From Rhizobium sp. BK313 (lineage in GTDB: Bacteria; Pseudomonadota; Alphaproteobacteria; Rhizobiales; Rhizobiaceae): DNA of 64,000 nucleotides. Under the pieces are notes generated by a model. It did not search any database and was not told the origin of the DNA. It saw nothing but the letters and a program-made list of their open reading frames with translations. Both the position numbers and the translations under genes were made by a program. The DNA lies in NCBI RefSeq assembly GCF_014193655.1, contig NZ_JACHZQ010000001.1, forward strand, positions 2,046,001-2,110,000, read 5' to 3'. This document shows, in pieces, positions 9,427-18,196 of the stretch. Position 1 is the first letter of the stretch. Every line of letters begins with the position of its first letter.

Positions 9427-10278
9427 ATGAACTATCGGCATATCTACCACGCGGGCAATTTCGCCGATGTGCTGAAGCACGCGGTGCTTGCCCGTCTCGT
9501 CCGCTACATGCAGAACAAGGACAAGGCCTTCCGTGTTCTCGACACCCATGCCGGCATCGGACTTTACGACCTCTCTTCGGAAGAGGCGCAGAAGACCGGC
9601 GAATGGCTGGATGGTATCGGCCGATTGCTGGAGGCGGAACTCGTTCCGCAAGTCGCAGATCTGCTGGAACCCTATCTCACTGCCGTTCGCGAACTCAATC
9701 CGGAAGGTGGACTGCGGTTCTATCCTGGCTCGCCGAAGCTGGCCCGCATGCTGTTCCGGCCGCAGGACCGCCTATCGGCGATGGAGTTGCATCCGGAAGA
9801 TTTCCAGCGGCTGCATCGGCTGTTCGAGGGCGATCACCATGCGCGCATCACTGAACTCGACGGCTGGCTGGCGCTCGGCGCACATCTGCCGCCGAAGGAG
9901 AAGCGCGGCATCGTCCTGGTCGATCCGCCTTTCGAGGAGGACGGCGAATACGAGCGGCTGGTGGACGGCCTTGCGAGAGCGTGGCGCCGTTTCCCCGGCG
10001 GCACCTATTGCCTCTGGTATCCGCTCAAGAAGGATGCACCGATCAAGGCTTTTCATGAGGCATTGCAGGCATTGGAAATTCCCAAGATGCTCTGCGCCGA
10101 GCTGACGGTCAAAAGCGATCGCGGCTTCACCGGCCTGACAGGCTCCGGCCTCATTGTCGTCAACCCGCCATTTACACTGAAGGACGAGCTGCACGCATTG
10201 CTGCCGGCCCTGAAGGATTTGCTGGCGCAGGACCGTTTCGCCTCGCAACGCGCCTTCTGGCTGCGGGGCGAACACTGA
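9427..10278 (+). CDS. rlmJ: 23S rRNA (adenine(2030)-N(6))-methyltransferase RlmJ
   Basis: 283 residues. RlmJ methylates N6 of A2030 in 23S rRNA with S-adenosylmethionine. The start MNYRHIYHAGNFADVLKH is the characteristic family N-terminus, so the ATG at 9427 is used rather than an upstream in-frame start at 9409. The SAM-binding segment LDTHAGIGLYDL (near residue 40) and the catalytic motif DPPF in VLVDPPFEEDG (near 160) are both intact. It stands alone in a divergent arrangement with the molybdopterin oxidoreductase, 81 bases apart. The glutathione transferase gene follows after 31 bases and may share its transcript. Confidence 0.94.
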   Translation: MNYRHIYHAGNFADVLKHAVLARLVRYMQNKDKAFRVLDTHAGIGLYDLSSEEAQKTGEWLDGIGRLLEAELVPQVADLLEPYLTAVRELNPEGGLRFYPGSPKLARMLFRPQDRLSAMELHPEDFQRLHRLFEGDHHARITELDGWLALGAHLPPKEKRGIVLVDPPFEEDGEYERLVDGLARAWRRFPGGTYCLWYPLKKDAPIKAFHEALQALEIPKMLCAELTVKSDRGFTGLTGSGLIVVNPPFTLKDELHALLPALKDLLAQDRFASQRAFWLRGEH

Positions 10279-10309
10279 TATTTCTTCCGCACATCGCACA
10301 GGTGATTCC

Positions 10310-10906
10310 ATGAAGCTTCTCTGCTCGCCCACTTCCCCCTTCTCCAGCAAGGTGCGGATGGCAGCCCGCCATCTCGGCATCGAGCTCACCGAAATTCGCG
10401 TCGACACCAATGCCGGCCCGGCCGTGCTGGTCGACAACAATCCGCTCGGCAAGATCCCGACGCTACTGACGGAAGACGGCGTATCGATCTTCGACAGCCG
10501 TGCGATCATGCATCATTTCAACCGGCTGAAGGGCAAGACGCTTTATCCTGCCAAGGATGGCAAGCGCACCGAGGCCGAGGTGTTGGAAGCGCTTTGCGAC
10601 GGCACCAACGAGTGCCTCCTGTCGATCGTATATGAACGGCGCTTCCGCGATCAGGAGAAGCAGCACCAGCCTTGGATCGACCGGCAGTGGGCAAAGGTCA
10701 GCCGCACACTCACTCATCTCAACGCCGAACCGCCGAAGATCGGCAAGAAGCTGCATGCCGGGCATTTCGCACTCGCCTCCATGCTGGGCTACCTGCAACT
10801 GCGCTTCGAGGGACAGTGGGAAGCGGACCATGCTGACCTGCTCACTTGGGCACGCAAGTTCGAGAAGCATTTTCCGGACTATCAGGCGATGAAACCGCAG
10901 GGCTGA
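10310..10906 (+). CDS. Glutathione S-transferase family protein
   Basis: 198 residues with the thioredoxin-fold GST N-terminal domain (MKLLCSPTSPFSSKVRM) and a short all-helical C-terminal domain. The SPFSSKV segment is where the catalytic Ser or Cys sits, the NPLGKIPTL block carries the conserved cis-Pro, and FDSRAI is the glutathione gamma-glutamyl binding loop. Presumed cytosolic, conjugating or reducing small electrophiles; the substrate cannot be read from sequence. It follows rlmJ closely and converges with the LysR gene, whose stop is 12 bases away. Confidence 0.9.
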   Translation: MKLLCSPTSPFSSKVRMAARHLGIELTEIRVDTNAGPAVLVDNNPLGKIPTLLTEDGVSIFDSRAIMHHFNRLKGKTLYPAKDGKRTEAEVLEALCDGTNECLLSIVYERRFRDQEKQHQPWIDRQWAKVSRTLTHLNAEPPKIGKKLHAGHFALASMLGYLQLRFEGQWEADHADLLTWARKFEKHFPDYQAMKPQG

Positions 10907-10918
10907 TGTCCCCGGAGC

Positions 10919-11821
10919 CTAGCTTTGGCGGACACCGCCGTTCCTGACGAAATCGACAAAAGCGCGCAAGGCCGTCGGCAACTGCCGGCGGCTTGGATAA
11001 TAGAGGAAGAAGCCGGGATAATAAGGGCACCAGTCCTCCAGCACGCGGATAAGCCGGCCATCCTCCAAGGCGGGCAGCGCATGGGCCTCGAAAAGGAAGG
11101 CAAGACCGGAGCCGTTGACCGCAGCGTCGAATATCATGTCGGGATCGCCGAGCGTCAGCGGCCCCTGTACCTCGATCTCCAGCTCGATGCCACCGCGCTC
11201 GAACTCCCAGCGATAGTAGGTGCCGCTCGGGAAACGGTAGCGGATGCAGGGGTGATCCTTCAGATCATGCGGCGTGACCGGTTTGGGGAACCGCTGAAAA
11301 TGCTCGGGTGAGCCGACGATCGCCGTCCGCTGACGAGGGCCGATGGCGACGGCGATCATGTCGGCCGCGATGCTTTCTCCGAACCGCACGCCGGCGTCGA
11401 AACCGCCGGCGACCGTGTCCACGAGCCCATCGTCCACCACGATCTCCATTTCGACGGCCGGATAAGCCCTCAGAAACCGTGATATGATCGGCAGCAACAC
11501 CGTCTTGGCGGCGGCGCGCGGGGCGTTGATACGCAGCCTGCCGTAGGGCTGGCCACGGAATTTATCGAGATCTTCAAGCGCATCGTCGATGTCGAGGAAA
11601 GCCGGACGGATGCGGTCGAAAAGGCGCTCGCCGGCCTCCGTCAACCCGACGCCGCGAGTGGTGCGATTGACCAGTCGCACGTCCAGCCGTTCCTCGATCG
11701 CACGCAACGAATGGCTGAGGGCGGACGCCGTCACGCCGAGCTCCACCGCAGCTTTGCGAAAGCTGCGGTGTTGGGCAATGGCGAGGAAGATCGCCAGATC
11801 GGTCGAACGGATGCGTCGCAT
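10919..11821 (-). CDS. LysR-type transcriptional regulator
   Basis: 300 residues. An N-terminal winged helix-turn-helix (residues 1-60, with LAIFLAIAQHRSFRKAAVEL and SALSHSLRAIEERL) is followed by a periplasmic-binding-protein-like effector domain. It is divergent from an SDR oxidoreductase gene, the usual arrangement in which a LysR protein controls its neighbour. The 123-base gap contains an inverted repeat that begins directly before this gene's ATG, so autoregulation is likely. The inducer is unknown. Confidence 0.92.
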   Translation of the reverse strand: MRRIRSTDLAIFLAIAQHRSFRKAAVELGVTASALSHSLRAIEERLDVRLVNRTTRGVGLTEAGERLFDRIRPAFLDIDDALEDLDKFRGQPYGRLRINAPRAAAKTVLLPIISRFLRAYPAVEMEIVVDDGLVDTVAGGFDAGVRFGESIAADMIAVAIGPRQRTAIVGSPEHFQRFPKPVTPHDLKDHPCIRYRFPSGTYYRWEFERGGIELEIEVQGPLTLGDPDMIFDAAVNGSGLAFLFEAHALPALEDGRLIRVLEDWCPYYPGFFLYYPSRRQLPTALRAFVDFVRNGGVRQS

Positions 11822-11872
11822 TGATGAGATATTCTCAGCACTTCATAGAGGAGAAAGTAGATTATCTCATCA
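11822..11872. promoter_or_regulatory. Inverted repeat, probable LysR operator
   Basis: TGATGAGATA (11822-11831) and TATCTCATCA (11863-11872) form a perfect 10-base inverted repeat with 31 bases between the arms. The left arm also overlaps a shorter palindrome, GAGA-TAT-TCTC (11826-11836). The repeat lies between the divergent LysR and SDR genes and touches the LysR start codon. This is what a LysR-type recognition and activation site pair could look like; binding is inferred. Confidence 0.55.
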
Positions 11873-11944
11873 GAGCCATCAAGCTACCTTTTCCCTGCAA
11901 GCGAATTCCACCCACGGAATTGCAAACCCACGAAGGAGAAAGTC

Positions 11945-12787
11945 ATGCGCGTTTGGTTCATTACGGGTGCATCCCGCGGCTTCGGCGCCCTCATCGCTCA
12001 GGAAGCCCTCAATGCCGGCGATGCCGTTGTCGCCACGGCCCGCAACCCCGCCGGCCTGGCGGAGAAGTTCGGCAATCACCCAAACCTCCTGCCCGTCGCC
12101 CTCGACGTTTCGAACGAAGCACAGGCTCATGAAGCCGCTGCAGAAGCCGTCAAGCGCTTCGGCAAGATCGATATCCTCGTCAACAATGCCGGCTACGGGC
12201 TGCTGGGTGCAGTGGAAGAGGCAAGCGCCGAGGCAATCGAAAAGCTTTACGCCACCAACGTCTTCGGCCTGCTGAAGGTCACGCGCGCCGTGCTGCCGCA
12301 TATGCGCCGACAGCGCTCGGGCCATGTGATCAACATGTCCTCGGTCGGCGGCTATCAGAGTTTTGCCGGTTGGGGCGTCTATTGCTCGACGAAGTTCGCG
12401 GTGGAAGGCCTGTCCGAGGCAATGAAGGCGGAGCTGCAGCCGCTCGGCATCAAGGTCACGGTTGTCGAACCCGGCTTCTTCCGGACCGACTTCCTTGACG
12501 AAAGTTCGCTCGCCGTCAGCCCGAGCTCGATTGCCGACTATAAGGACACGCCTGCCGGGGCGATGCGCGATTTCGCCGCCGGTCACAACCACGGCCAGCC
12601 CGGCGATCCGGCACGGCTTGCAAAGTCGATGATCACGCTTGCACATTCGGCTAACCCGCCGCTGCGCATGCCTTTCGGCTCCGATACGGTCGGCGCGATC
12701 GAGACCAAGAATGAGTATGTCGCCAAGGAGCTGGCCGACTGGCGGGAGCTCGCCATGTCGACGGACTTCCCGAAGGACGCCGCGTAA
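11945..12787 (+). CDS. Short-chain dehydrogenase/reductase, LysR-linked
   Basis: 280-residue classical SDR. The NAD(P)-binding motif TGASRGFG is near residue 7, the NNAGYG block is near 76, and the catalytic Ser and YCSTK tetrad are near residues 131-149. The Arg after the first Gly-rich turn (TARNP) favours NADPH. Closest in style to the SDR family annotated as oxidoreductases with no fixed substrate. An AGGAGA ribosome-binding site precedes the ATG. It is divergent from the LysR gene and is followed by a strong terminator, so it is probably a single-gene unit under that regulator. Confidence 0.9.
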   Translation: MRVWFITGASRGFGALIAQEALNAGDAVVATARNPAGLAEKFGNHPNLLPVALDVSNEAQAHEAAAEAVKRFGKIDILVNNAGYGLLGAVEEASAEAIEKLYATNVFGLLKVTRAVLPHMRRQRSGHVINMSSVGGYQSFAGWGVYCSTKFAVEGLSEAMKAELQPLGIKVTVVEPGFFRTDFLDESSLAVSPSSIADYKDTPAGAMRDFAAGHNHGQPGDPARLAKSMITLAHSANPPLRMPFGSDTVGAIETKNEYVAKELADWRELAMSTDFPKDAA

Positions 12788-12808
12788 ATATTCAGAGGCA
12801 TGAAACGG

Positions 12809-12838
12809 AAAAAGCCGGGGCATGAACCCCGGCTTTTT
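12809..12838. terminator. Bidirectional intrinsic terminator between SDR and ropB
   Basis: A perfect 12-base stem, AAAAAGCCGGGG and CCCCGGCTTTTT, with a CATGAA loop. The A and T tracts make it a terminator on both strands, serving the rightward SDR gene and the leftward ropB gene, which converge here. Confidence 0.9.
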
Positions 12839-12861
12839 CGTCAGATTATGCCATCAAATTA

Positions 12862-13494
12862 TTAGAACTTGACGCCGATACCGACCTTAACGCTGTTCTC
12901 GTCGTAGCCGCGCGAGAAGCTGCCGGAGTCGAGGTTGAAATCCTTACGACCGTAGTCGGTGTAACGATATTCGATACGAGCTGTGACGTTGTTGGTAATG
13001 AACGTTTCAGCACCGGCACCAACCGTGTAACCGACAGCCGTCTTGCTTTCAGACGAGGTAGCGTCCTCGAGCTTGTTCTGGCCGATTGCCAGACCGGCCG
13101 TGCCGTACAGCATGAACGGGTTGAAGTCGTAGCCGATACGGCCGCGAACAGAACCGTTTACGCCGTTCTTGGCGGTGAGGCCATTGCGGGTCGAATCGGA
13201 GTCGGCATAGCCGAGGTCACCTTCAATGCCGTACACGATCTGGCCCTGCTGCCAGTTGTAGCCGGTGAAGGCCGAGCCACCCCAAGCATAGGAGTTACCG
13301 TTGTGGTTGAAATGGCCCATGTTGTAACTGCCGGTGCCACCGATGTAGAAGCCCGACCAGTTGTTGATGGCCGGCGGAGCCTCCTGGGCAACGGGCGGCT
13401 GCGGGATCTGCTCCACAGCATCGGCTGCATGAGCCGCGGTGAAGCCGCCGAGAGCGAAACCTGAGACCATGAGGGTCATAATAAGAGTACGCAT
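12862..13494 (-). CDS. ropB: RopB/Omp25-type outer membrane beta-barrel protein
   Basis: 210 residues, closely resembling Rhizobium RopB and Brucella Omp25/Omp31. A signal peptide (MRTLIMTLMVSGFALGG) with cleavage likely after AHA at residue 23 is followed by a Pro-rich linker and an eight-stranded barrel pattern, for example NNWSGFYIGGTGSYNMG and the C-terminal strand SVKVGIGVKF, which ends in Phe as outer membrane proteins usually do. Likely an abundant surface protein that helps membrane stability. A strong AAGGAGA ribosome-binding site lies 5 bases before the ATG. It is a monocistronic leftward unit ended by the terminator at 12809. Confidence 0.9.
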   Translation of the reverse strand: MRTLIMTLMVSGFALGGFTAAHAADAVEQIPQPPVAQEAPPAINNWSGFYIGGTGSYNMGHFNHNGNSYAWGGSAFTGYNWQQGQIVYGIEGDLGYADSDSTRNGLTAKNGVNGSVRGRIGYDFNPFMLYGTAGLAIGQNKLEDATSSESKTAVGYTVGAGAETFITNNVTARIEYRYTDYGRKDFNLDSGSFSRGYDENSVKVGIGVKF

Positions 13495-13857
13495 ACTTTT
13501 CTCCTTTCAGTCCCGTGTTCTTCGTCTACTGTCGTCGACTTCGAAGCACCACGAGCAATTACTAAATGTCCCTCCCGGATCGACACTGAAATTGGAATGC
13601 AATTGAGGAATTCGAAGAGCTAAAATATGATATCATTGTGGCACAGAGGTGGCTGAATTTCGATGTTGCTTGATCGCAACAGACGAATTGTTAACCCTAA
13701 TGATTGATTAAAGCGCGTATACTTATTTTTATCGAAATAAAACCAAAGTTTTACATAGATCATCGGCGCCGCCCGACCGACAGAAGCACCTTTTCATATG
13801 GTGTATCGGCACCCTATATGAGCTCTAGTTGGGTAATGGCGAGGAAAAGGCAACATC
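13495..13857. other. Non-coding region between ropB and the pteridine-reductase-like gene
   Basis: 363 AT-richer bases between divergent genes; no credible ORF or RNA gene is seen. It must hold the ropB promoter and leader on the minus strand and the promoter of the SDR-uvrC operon on the plus strand. Visible elements are a short hairpin GTTGC/GCAAC (13665-13680) and a TTAACC box near 13690. GAGGAAAAGG at 13841-13850 is the ribosome-binding site for the TTG start at 13858. I cannot place the -10 and -35 boxes with confidence. Confidence 0.6.
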
Positions 13858-14625
13858 TTGAGCCAGGAAACACTACGCACCGCACTGATATCGGGTGCAT
13901 CAAAAAGAATAGGCCGAGCAATCGCAGAGGATTTGTCGGCTAACGGCTTTGCGGTCGCGCTGCATGCCAATCAATCGCTCGCCGAGGCGACGGAGCTTGT
14001 GGCGAAATTGCGGCAAGAGGGCAAAAAGGCGGTCGCGATCAGGGCTGACCTGCAAAATTCGGCAGAGACATCGACGCTGATCGAAAGGGCTGTCGCGGAG
14101 CTTGGACCGCTGGATCTCCTGGTCAACAATGCCTCCGTTTTCCAGGGTGATTCTGCCGAACGTTTCGATGCTGAAGCTTTCGACGCGCATTTTGCCGTAC
14201 ATGTCCGCGCGCCGTCGATTCTTGCAGCGGATTTCGCGCGGCAGCTTCCGCAAGGCGTTCCGGGGCTGATCGTCAACATGGTGGACCAGCGCGTGTGGGC
14301 GCTGAACCCGCGCTTTTATTCCTATACGTTGTCGAAGGCTGCCCTGTGGACGGCGACTCAGACGATGGCGCAGAGCTTCGCGCCGCGCATCCGCGTCAAC
14401 GCCATCGGTCCGGGTCCGACGGTACGCAGCGTTCGCCAGACGGAAGAGGACTTTCAGGCACAGATTGACGGACTCATATTGAAGGCTGCGCCCGGGCTCG
14501 AGGAATTCGGCCGCACCGTCCGCTTTCTTTTTGACACGCCTTCGATCACGGGCCAAATGATAGCGCTCGATGGCGGCCAGCATCTTGCCTGGGAAACGCC
14601 TGATGTGGCGGAGAGCATGGAATGA
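13858..14625 (+). CDS. SDR family protein, pteridine reductase-like (PTR1/FolM type)
   Basis: 255 residues with a TTG start supported by GAGGAAAAGG 7 bases upstream. The Gly-rich motif [15 protein letters not shown] closely matches PTR1 and FolM, where the Arg in TGX3RXG marks pteridine reductases, and HANQS corresponds to the PTR1 HYHRS segment. VNNASVF near residue 87, YTLSK near 153 with the catalytic Tyr and Lys, and a C-terminal DGGQHLAW also fit. It may reduce dihydropterins or be a related SDR; the activity is inferred. It overlaps uvrC by four bases (ATGA), so the two are coupled. Confidence 0.82.
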   Translation: MSQETLRTALISGASKRIGRAIAEDLSANGFAVALHANQSLAEATELVAKLRQEGKKAVAIRADLQNSAETSTLIERAVAELGPLDLLVNNASVFQGDSAERFDAEAFDAHFAVHVRAPSILAADFARQLPQGVPGLIVNMVDQRVWALNPRFYSYTLSKAALWTATQTMAQSFAPRIRVNAIGPGPTVRSVRQTEEDFQAQIDGLILKAAPGLEEFGRTVRFLFDTPSITGQMIALDGGQHLAWETPDVAESME

Positions 14626-16664
14626 ACGGACGAAAGCTGCCCGACGGCGGCATTCTCTATGACGAATCAGAGGACATTGAAGACGACATCGAGGTGGAAG
14701 GCGATGCCGGCGCCTCCCCTGTCGCGCCCGTCGACTGGAACGAAGGTGGCAAGAACGAAACCGGCCTTCTAGGCGCGGAACTGATCGCCGAATTCGTCAA
14801 GCGCCTGCCGAACAATCCCGGCGTCTACCGCATGTTCAATGAAGCTGGTGACGTGCTCTACGTGGGCAAGGCACGGAGCCTGAAGAAGCGCGTCGCCAAC
14901 TATGCGATGGGCCGGGTGCATTCCAACCGCATAGCCCGCATGGTGCGCGAAACCGCCAACATGGAGTTCGTCACCACCCGCACTGAAACCGAAGCGCTGT
15001 TGCTGGAAGCGAATCTGATCAAGCGCTTACGGCCGCGCTTCAACGTATTGCTGCGGGACGACAAATCCTTTCCCTACATTCTGATCACCGGCGATCACAG
15101 GGCACCTGCGATCTTCAAGCATCGCGGCGCGCGTGCCCGCAAGGGTGAATATTTCGGTCCTTTCGCCTCGGCCGGCGCCGTCGGCCGTACCATCAATTCG
15201 CTGCAGCGCGCCTTCCTCATCCGCACCTGCACCGACAGCGTTTTCGAGACACGCACCCGGCCCTGCCTGCTCTATCAAATCAAGCGCTGCTCGGGACCTT
15301 GCACTCGTGAGATCAGTGACGAGGGCTATGCCGAGCTTGTGCAGGAGGCGAAGGACTTCCTGTCCGGCAAGAGCCAGAACGTCAAAGCGCATATGGCCGA
15401 GGCCATGAACGCTGCCGCCGAAGACCTCGATTTCGAGCGCGCCGCCGTCTATCGCGACCGGCTGGCGGCGTTGTCGCATGTGCAGAGCCATCAGGGCATC
15501 AACCCCGCCGGCGTCGAGGAAGCAGACGTCTTCGCGATCCATCACGAGGGCGGCATCTCCTGCATCCAGGTCTTCTTCTTCCGCACCGGTCAGAACTGGG
15601 GCAACCGCGCCTATTTCCCGAAGGCCGATCCGTCGCTTTCCGGCGCCGAAGTGCTGAACGCGTTCCTCGCGCAGTTCTATGACGACAAGCCGGTGCCGAG
15701 GCAGATCCTACTGTCGGAGACGGTCGAGGAGATCGAACTGCTGGCGGCCGCGCTCAGTGAAAAGGCGGGTCACAAGGTCACGATCCTGGTGCCGCAGCGC
15801 GGCGAGAAGCGCGATCTGGTCGATCACGTCGTTGCCAATGCCCGAGAGGCGCATGGCCGCAAGCTCGCCGAGACCGCCTCGCAATCACGGCTGCTCGAAG
15901 GCTTCAAGGATACATTCCAGCTTCCCTACGTGCCGCAGCGCATCGAGATCTATGACAACTCGCACATCATGGGCACGAATGCGGTCGGCGGCATGGTGGT
16001 GGCCGGGCCAGAAGGGTTCGTCAAAGGCCAGTACCGCAAGTTCAACATCAAATCGACCGATATCACGCCCGGCGATGACTTTGGCATGATGCGCGAAGTC
16101 ATGACTCGGCGCTTCTCCCGCCTTTTGAAGGAAGAGGGCAAGCCGGATCGCAGCCTGAACATGGAGACCGCAGCCGTCGACGCTGCGGATCAACCTTTCC
16201 CCGCCTGGCCGGACGTGATCCTCATCGACGGCGGCCAAGGGCAGATGACGGCGGTGCGTGCCATTCTCGAGGAGCTCGGAATTACCGACAGCATCATTGC
16301 CATCGGCGTCGCCAAGGGTGTCGACCGCGATGCCGGACGCGAACGCTTCTTTGCGCCTGCCCGCGAGAGCTTCACCCTGCCGCCGCGCGATCCCGTGCTC
16401 TACTTCATCCAGCGCCTGCGCGACGAGGCGCATCGTTTCGCCATCGGCTCGCACCGGGCGCGGCGCAAGAAGGAAATGGTAAAGAACCCGCTGGACGAAA
16501 TCGGCGGCATCGGCCCTTCGCGCAAGCGGGCGCTGCTGCAGCATTTCGGCACCGCCAAGGCCGTATCGCGCGCCGCACTATCCGATCTGATGGCCGTCGA
16601 AGGCATATCGGAAGCCGTGGCGCGGCAGGTCTACAACCATTTTCACGAGGACGCCGCGAAATAA
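14622..16664 (+). CDS. uvrC: UvrABC system protein C
   Basis: 680-residue excinuclease subunit that makes the 3' and 5' incisions in nucleotide excision repair. Order of parts: an acidic N-terminal extension of about 55 residues, the GIY-YIG nuclease ([20 protein letters not shown] near residue 67), a Cys-rich linker, a UVR domain that binds UvrB (near 255), the RNase H-like C-terminal nuclease with YDNSHIMG near 446, and tandem helix-hairpin-helix motifs ([13 protein letters not shown] and [12 protein letters not shown]). It is coupled to the pteridine-reductase-like gene upstream and is followed by a repeat-bearing gap before pgsA. Confidence 0.97.
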   Translation: MNGRKLPDGGILYDESEDIEDDIEVEGDAGASPVAPVDWNEGGKNETGLLGAELIAEFVKRLPNNPGVYRMFNEAGDVLYVGKARSLKKRVANYAMGRVHSNRIARMVRETANMEFVTTRTETEALLLEANLIKRLRPRFNVLLRDDKSFPYILITGDHRAPAIFKHRGARARKGEYFGPFASAGAVGRTINSLQRAFLIRTCTDSVFETRTRPCLLYQIKRCSGPCTREISDEGYAELVQEAKDFLSGKSQNVKAHMAEAMNAAAEDLDFERAAVYRDRLAALSHVQSHQGINPAGVEEADVFAIHHEGGISCIQVFFFRTGQNWGNRAYFPKADPSLSGAEVLNAFLAQFYDDKPVPRQILLSETVEEIELLAAALSEKAGHKVTILVPQRGEKRDLVDHVVANAREAHGRKLAETASQSRLLEGFKDTFQLPYVPQRIEIYDNSHIMGTNAVGGMVVAGPEGFVKGQYRKFNIKSTDITPGDDFGMMREVMTRRFSRLLKEEGKPDRSLNMETAAVDAADQPFPAWPDVILIDGGQGQMTAVRAILEELGITDSIIAIGVAKGVDRDAGRERFFAPARESFTLPPRDPVLYFIQRLRDEAHRFAIGSHRARRKKEMVKNPLDEIGGIGPSRKRALLQHFGTAKAVSRAALSDLMAVEGISEAVARQVYNHFHEDAAK

Positions 16665-16748
16665 AAAAAGCTGGTCGCAAATTCCACGCAATGACGATGA
16701 AAAAACGGAAACAATATTGACGGTAAGGTCCTCAAACCGTCATCTAGG

Positions 16749-16793
16749 GCATGATCCCAAGAAGTGCGGAGCGGTTTTTGGATAAGATCATGC
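16749..16793. repeat. Rhizobial-type intergenic palindromic element
   Basis: GCATGATC (16749-16756) and GATCATGC (16786-16793) are perfect inverted arms around a 29-base centre (AAGTGCGGAGCGGTTTTTGG type). This matches the general look of short palindromic elements scattered between genes in Rhizobium chromosomes. A degenerate TAAATCAAATAGCTGGA tail follows. It lies between uvrC and pgsA and could form a long hairpin in a shared transcript. Confidence 0.65.
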
Positions 16794-16875
16794 TAAATCA
16801 AATAGCTGGAACGAGATGACGGCTTAAGGCAAGGCCATTTTGATCCAGCGAAACAAACGAAACGAAACGATTTCC

Positions 16876-17463
16876 ATGGCTTCGCGCGCATACAGCATTC
16901 CCAATCTGCTCACCTATGGCCGCATCCTTTGCGTACCGTTGATCGTCCTGTGCTTTTTCATCGAAGGCAAATTGGACAGTTCCGATTTCGCACGTTGGGT
17001 GGCGCTGTGGATTTTCGTCATCGCCTCGATCACCGATTTCCTGGATGGCTATCTTGCGCGCATCTGGAATCAGACCTCGAACATCGGCCGCATGCTGGAC
17101 CCGATCGCCGACAAGCTGCTGGTCGCCTCGATCCTGCTTTTGGTCGCTGCCGACGGCACCATTGCCGGCTGGTCGCTCTGGGCCGCGATCATCATCCTCT
17201 GCCGCGAGATCCTGGTCTCGGGCCTGCGGGAGTATCTCGCGGCGCTGAAGGTCAGCGTGCCGGTGACGCGCATCGCCAAGTGGAAGACGACCGCGCAGCT
17301 CGTCGCCATCGCCTTCCTGCTGGCTGGGCCGGCAGGCGACAAGGTGCTACCCTATACGACAGAGCTTGGCATCGTCCTGCTCTGGATCGCGGCACTTTTG
17401 ACGATCTATAGCGGTTACGACTATTTCCGCGCTGGATTGAAACATGTTGTGGACGAAGAATGA
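16876..17463 (+). CDS. pgsA: CDP-diacylglycerol-glycerol-3-phosphate 3-phosphatidyltransferase
   Basis: Commits CDP-diacylglycerol to phosphatidylglycerol synthesis at the inner membrane. 195 residues with about five membrane spans. The CDP-alcohol phosphotransferase signature DGX2ARX8GX3DX3D is complete from DGYLAR near residue 56 to DPIAD near 75. The ATG at 16876 (MASRAYSIPNLLTYGR) is chosen because the family starts just ahead of IPNLLT; an in-frame TTG at 16840 adds a charged leader with no support. Its stop overlaps the moaD start (ATGA). Confidence 0.95.
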   Translation: MASRAYSIPNLLTYGRILCVPLIVLCFFIEGKLDSSDFARWVALWIFVIASITDFLDGYLARIWNQTSNIGRMLDPIADKLLVASILLLVAADGTIAGWSLWAAIIILCREILVSGLREYLAALKVSVPVTRIAKWKTTAQLVAIAFLLAGPAGDKVLPYTTELGIVLLWIAALLTIYSGYDYFRAGLKHVVDEE

Positions 17464-17717
17464 TGACGAAGCTCGTCTATTTCGCCTGGGTGCGTGAGCG
17501 GATCGGCAAGGGAGAAGAAGAGATTTCGCTCCCGGCGGAGGTGATCACGGTCGGCGATCTCCTGAATCATTTGAAGACGTTGGGCGAGGAATACGAGACG
17601 GCGCTTCAGTTTCCGGAGGCGATCCGTGTGGCCATTGATATGGAACATGCCGATCATGACGAGCCGATCGCCGGCGCCCGGGAAATCGGGCTATTTCCGC
17701 CAATGACTGGTGGGTGA
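17460..17717 (+). CDS. moaD: Molybdopterin synthase small subunit (sulfur carrier)
   Basis: 85-residue ubiquitin-fold protein ending in the diagnostic Gly-Gly (PPMTGG), whose C-terminal thiocarboxylate delivers sulfur to precursor Z in molybdenum cofactor synthesis. The start overlaps the pgsA stop, and its own stop overlaps the moaE start, so three genes are translationally linked. The cofactor made here would be needed by the molybdopterin oxidoreductase at 7.2-9.3 kb, among others. Confidence 0.94.
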   Translation: MMTKLVYFAWVRERIGKGEEEISLPAEVITVGDLLNHLKTLGEEYETALQFPEAIRVAIDMEHADHDEPIAGAREIGLFPPMTGG

Positions 17718-18193
17718 TGACCATGGCCGCCGAGCCGTTTGTCAGGGTTCAAACCGAAGATTTCGACCTTCAAACCGAGATCGACCGCCTAACGAATGGA
17801 CGGCATGATATCGGCGCGGTCGTCACCTTTTCCGGCCTCTGCCGCGACGAAGGCGGAACGCTTGGCGCGCTGGAGCTCGAACACTATCCCGGCATGGCGG
17901 AAGCGGAGATCAGTCGCATCGCAATGCTCGCCATCGAGCGCTTCGAACTTCGCGGCCTGACCGCGATTCATCGTTACGGCAAGATTGCGCCCGGAGAAAA
18001 CATCGTCCTCGTCATCGCCGCCGCCTCGCATCGGCAGGCCGCCTTCGATGGTGCCAATTTCGTCATGGACTTCCTGAAAACCTCAGCGCCTTTCTGGAAG
18101 AAGGAACATACGAAAGGCGGCAAGGAAGGCGATTGGGTTTCGGCCAAGGATGCGGACGACGACGCCCAGGCTAAATGGGCCGATAAAGAATAG
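17714..18193 (+). CDS. moaE: Molybdopterin synthase catalytic subunit
   Basis: 159 residues. MoaE forms a heterotetramer with MoaD and inserts two sulfurs into cyclic pyranopterin monophosphate. The VTFSGLCRDEGGTLGALELEH region near residue 36 and the catalytic Lys region KTSAPFWKKEHT near 117 are both present. The tail is longer than minimal and rich in Asp and Lys. The start could be the first ATG at 17714 or the one at 17723 (MAAEP); the first overlaps moaD. It converges with the LivH-type gene, with only 3 bases between the stops. Confidence 0.94.
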   Translation: MMTMAAEPFVRVQTEDFDLQTEIDRLTNGRHDIGAVVTFSGLCRDEGGTLGALELEHYPGMAEAEISRIAMLAIERFELRGLTAIHRYGKIAPGENIVLVIAAASHRQAAFDGANFVMDFLKTSAPFWKKEHTKGGKEGDWVSAKDADDDAQAKWADKE

Positions 18194-18196
18194 TCC

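Noticed and set aside
11879..12823. 314-codon leftward open frame over the SDR gene
   Set aside because: The rightward SDR has intact cofactor and catalytic motifs; the opposite frame has none.
13704..13943. Short rightward open frame in the ropB upstream gap
   Set aside because: Biased, low-complexity residues, no ribosome-binding site, and it overlaps the well supported SDR start in another frame.
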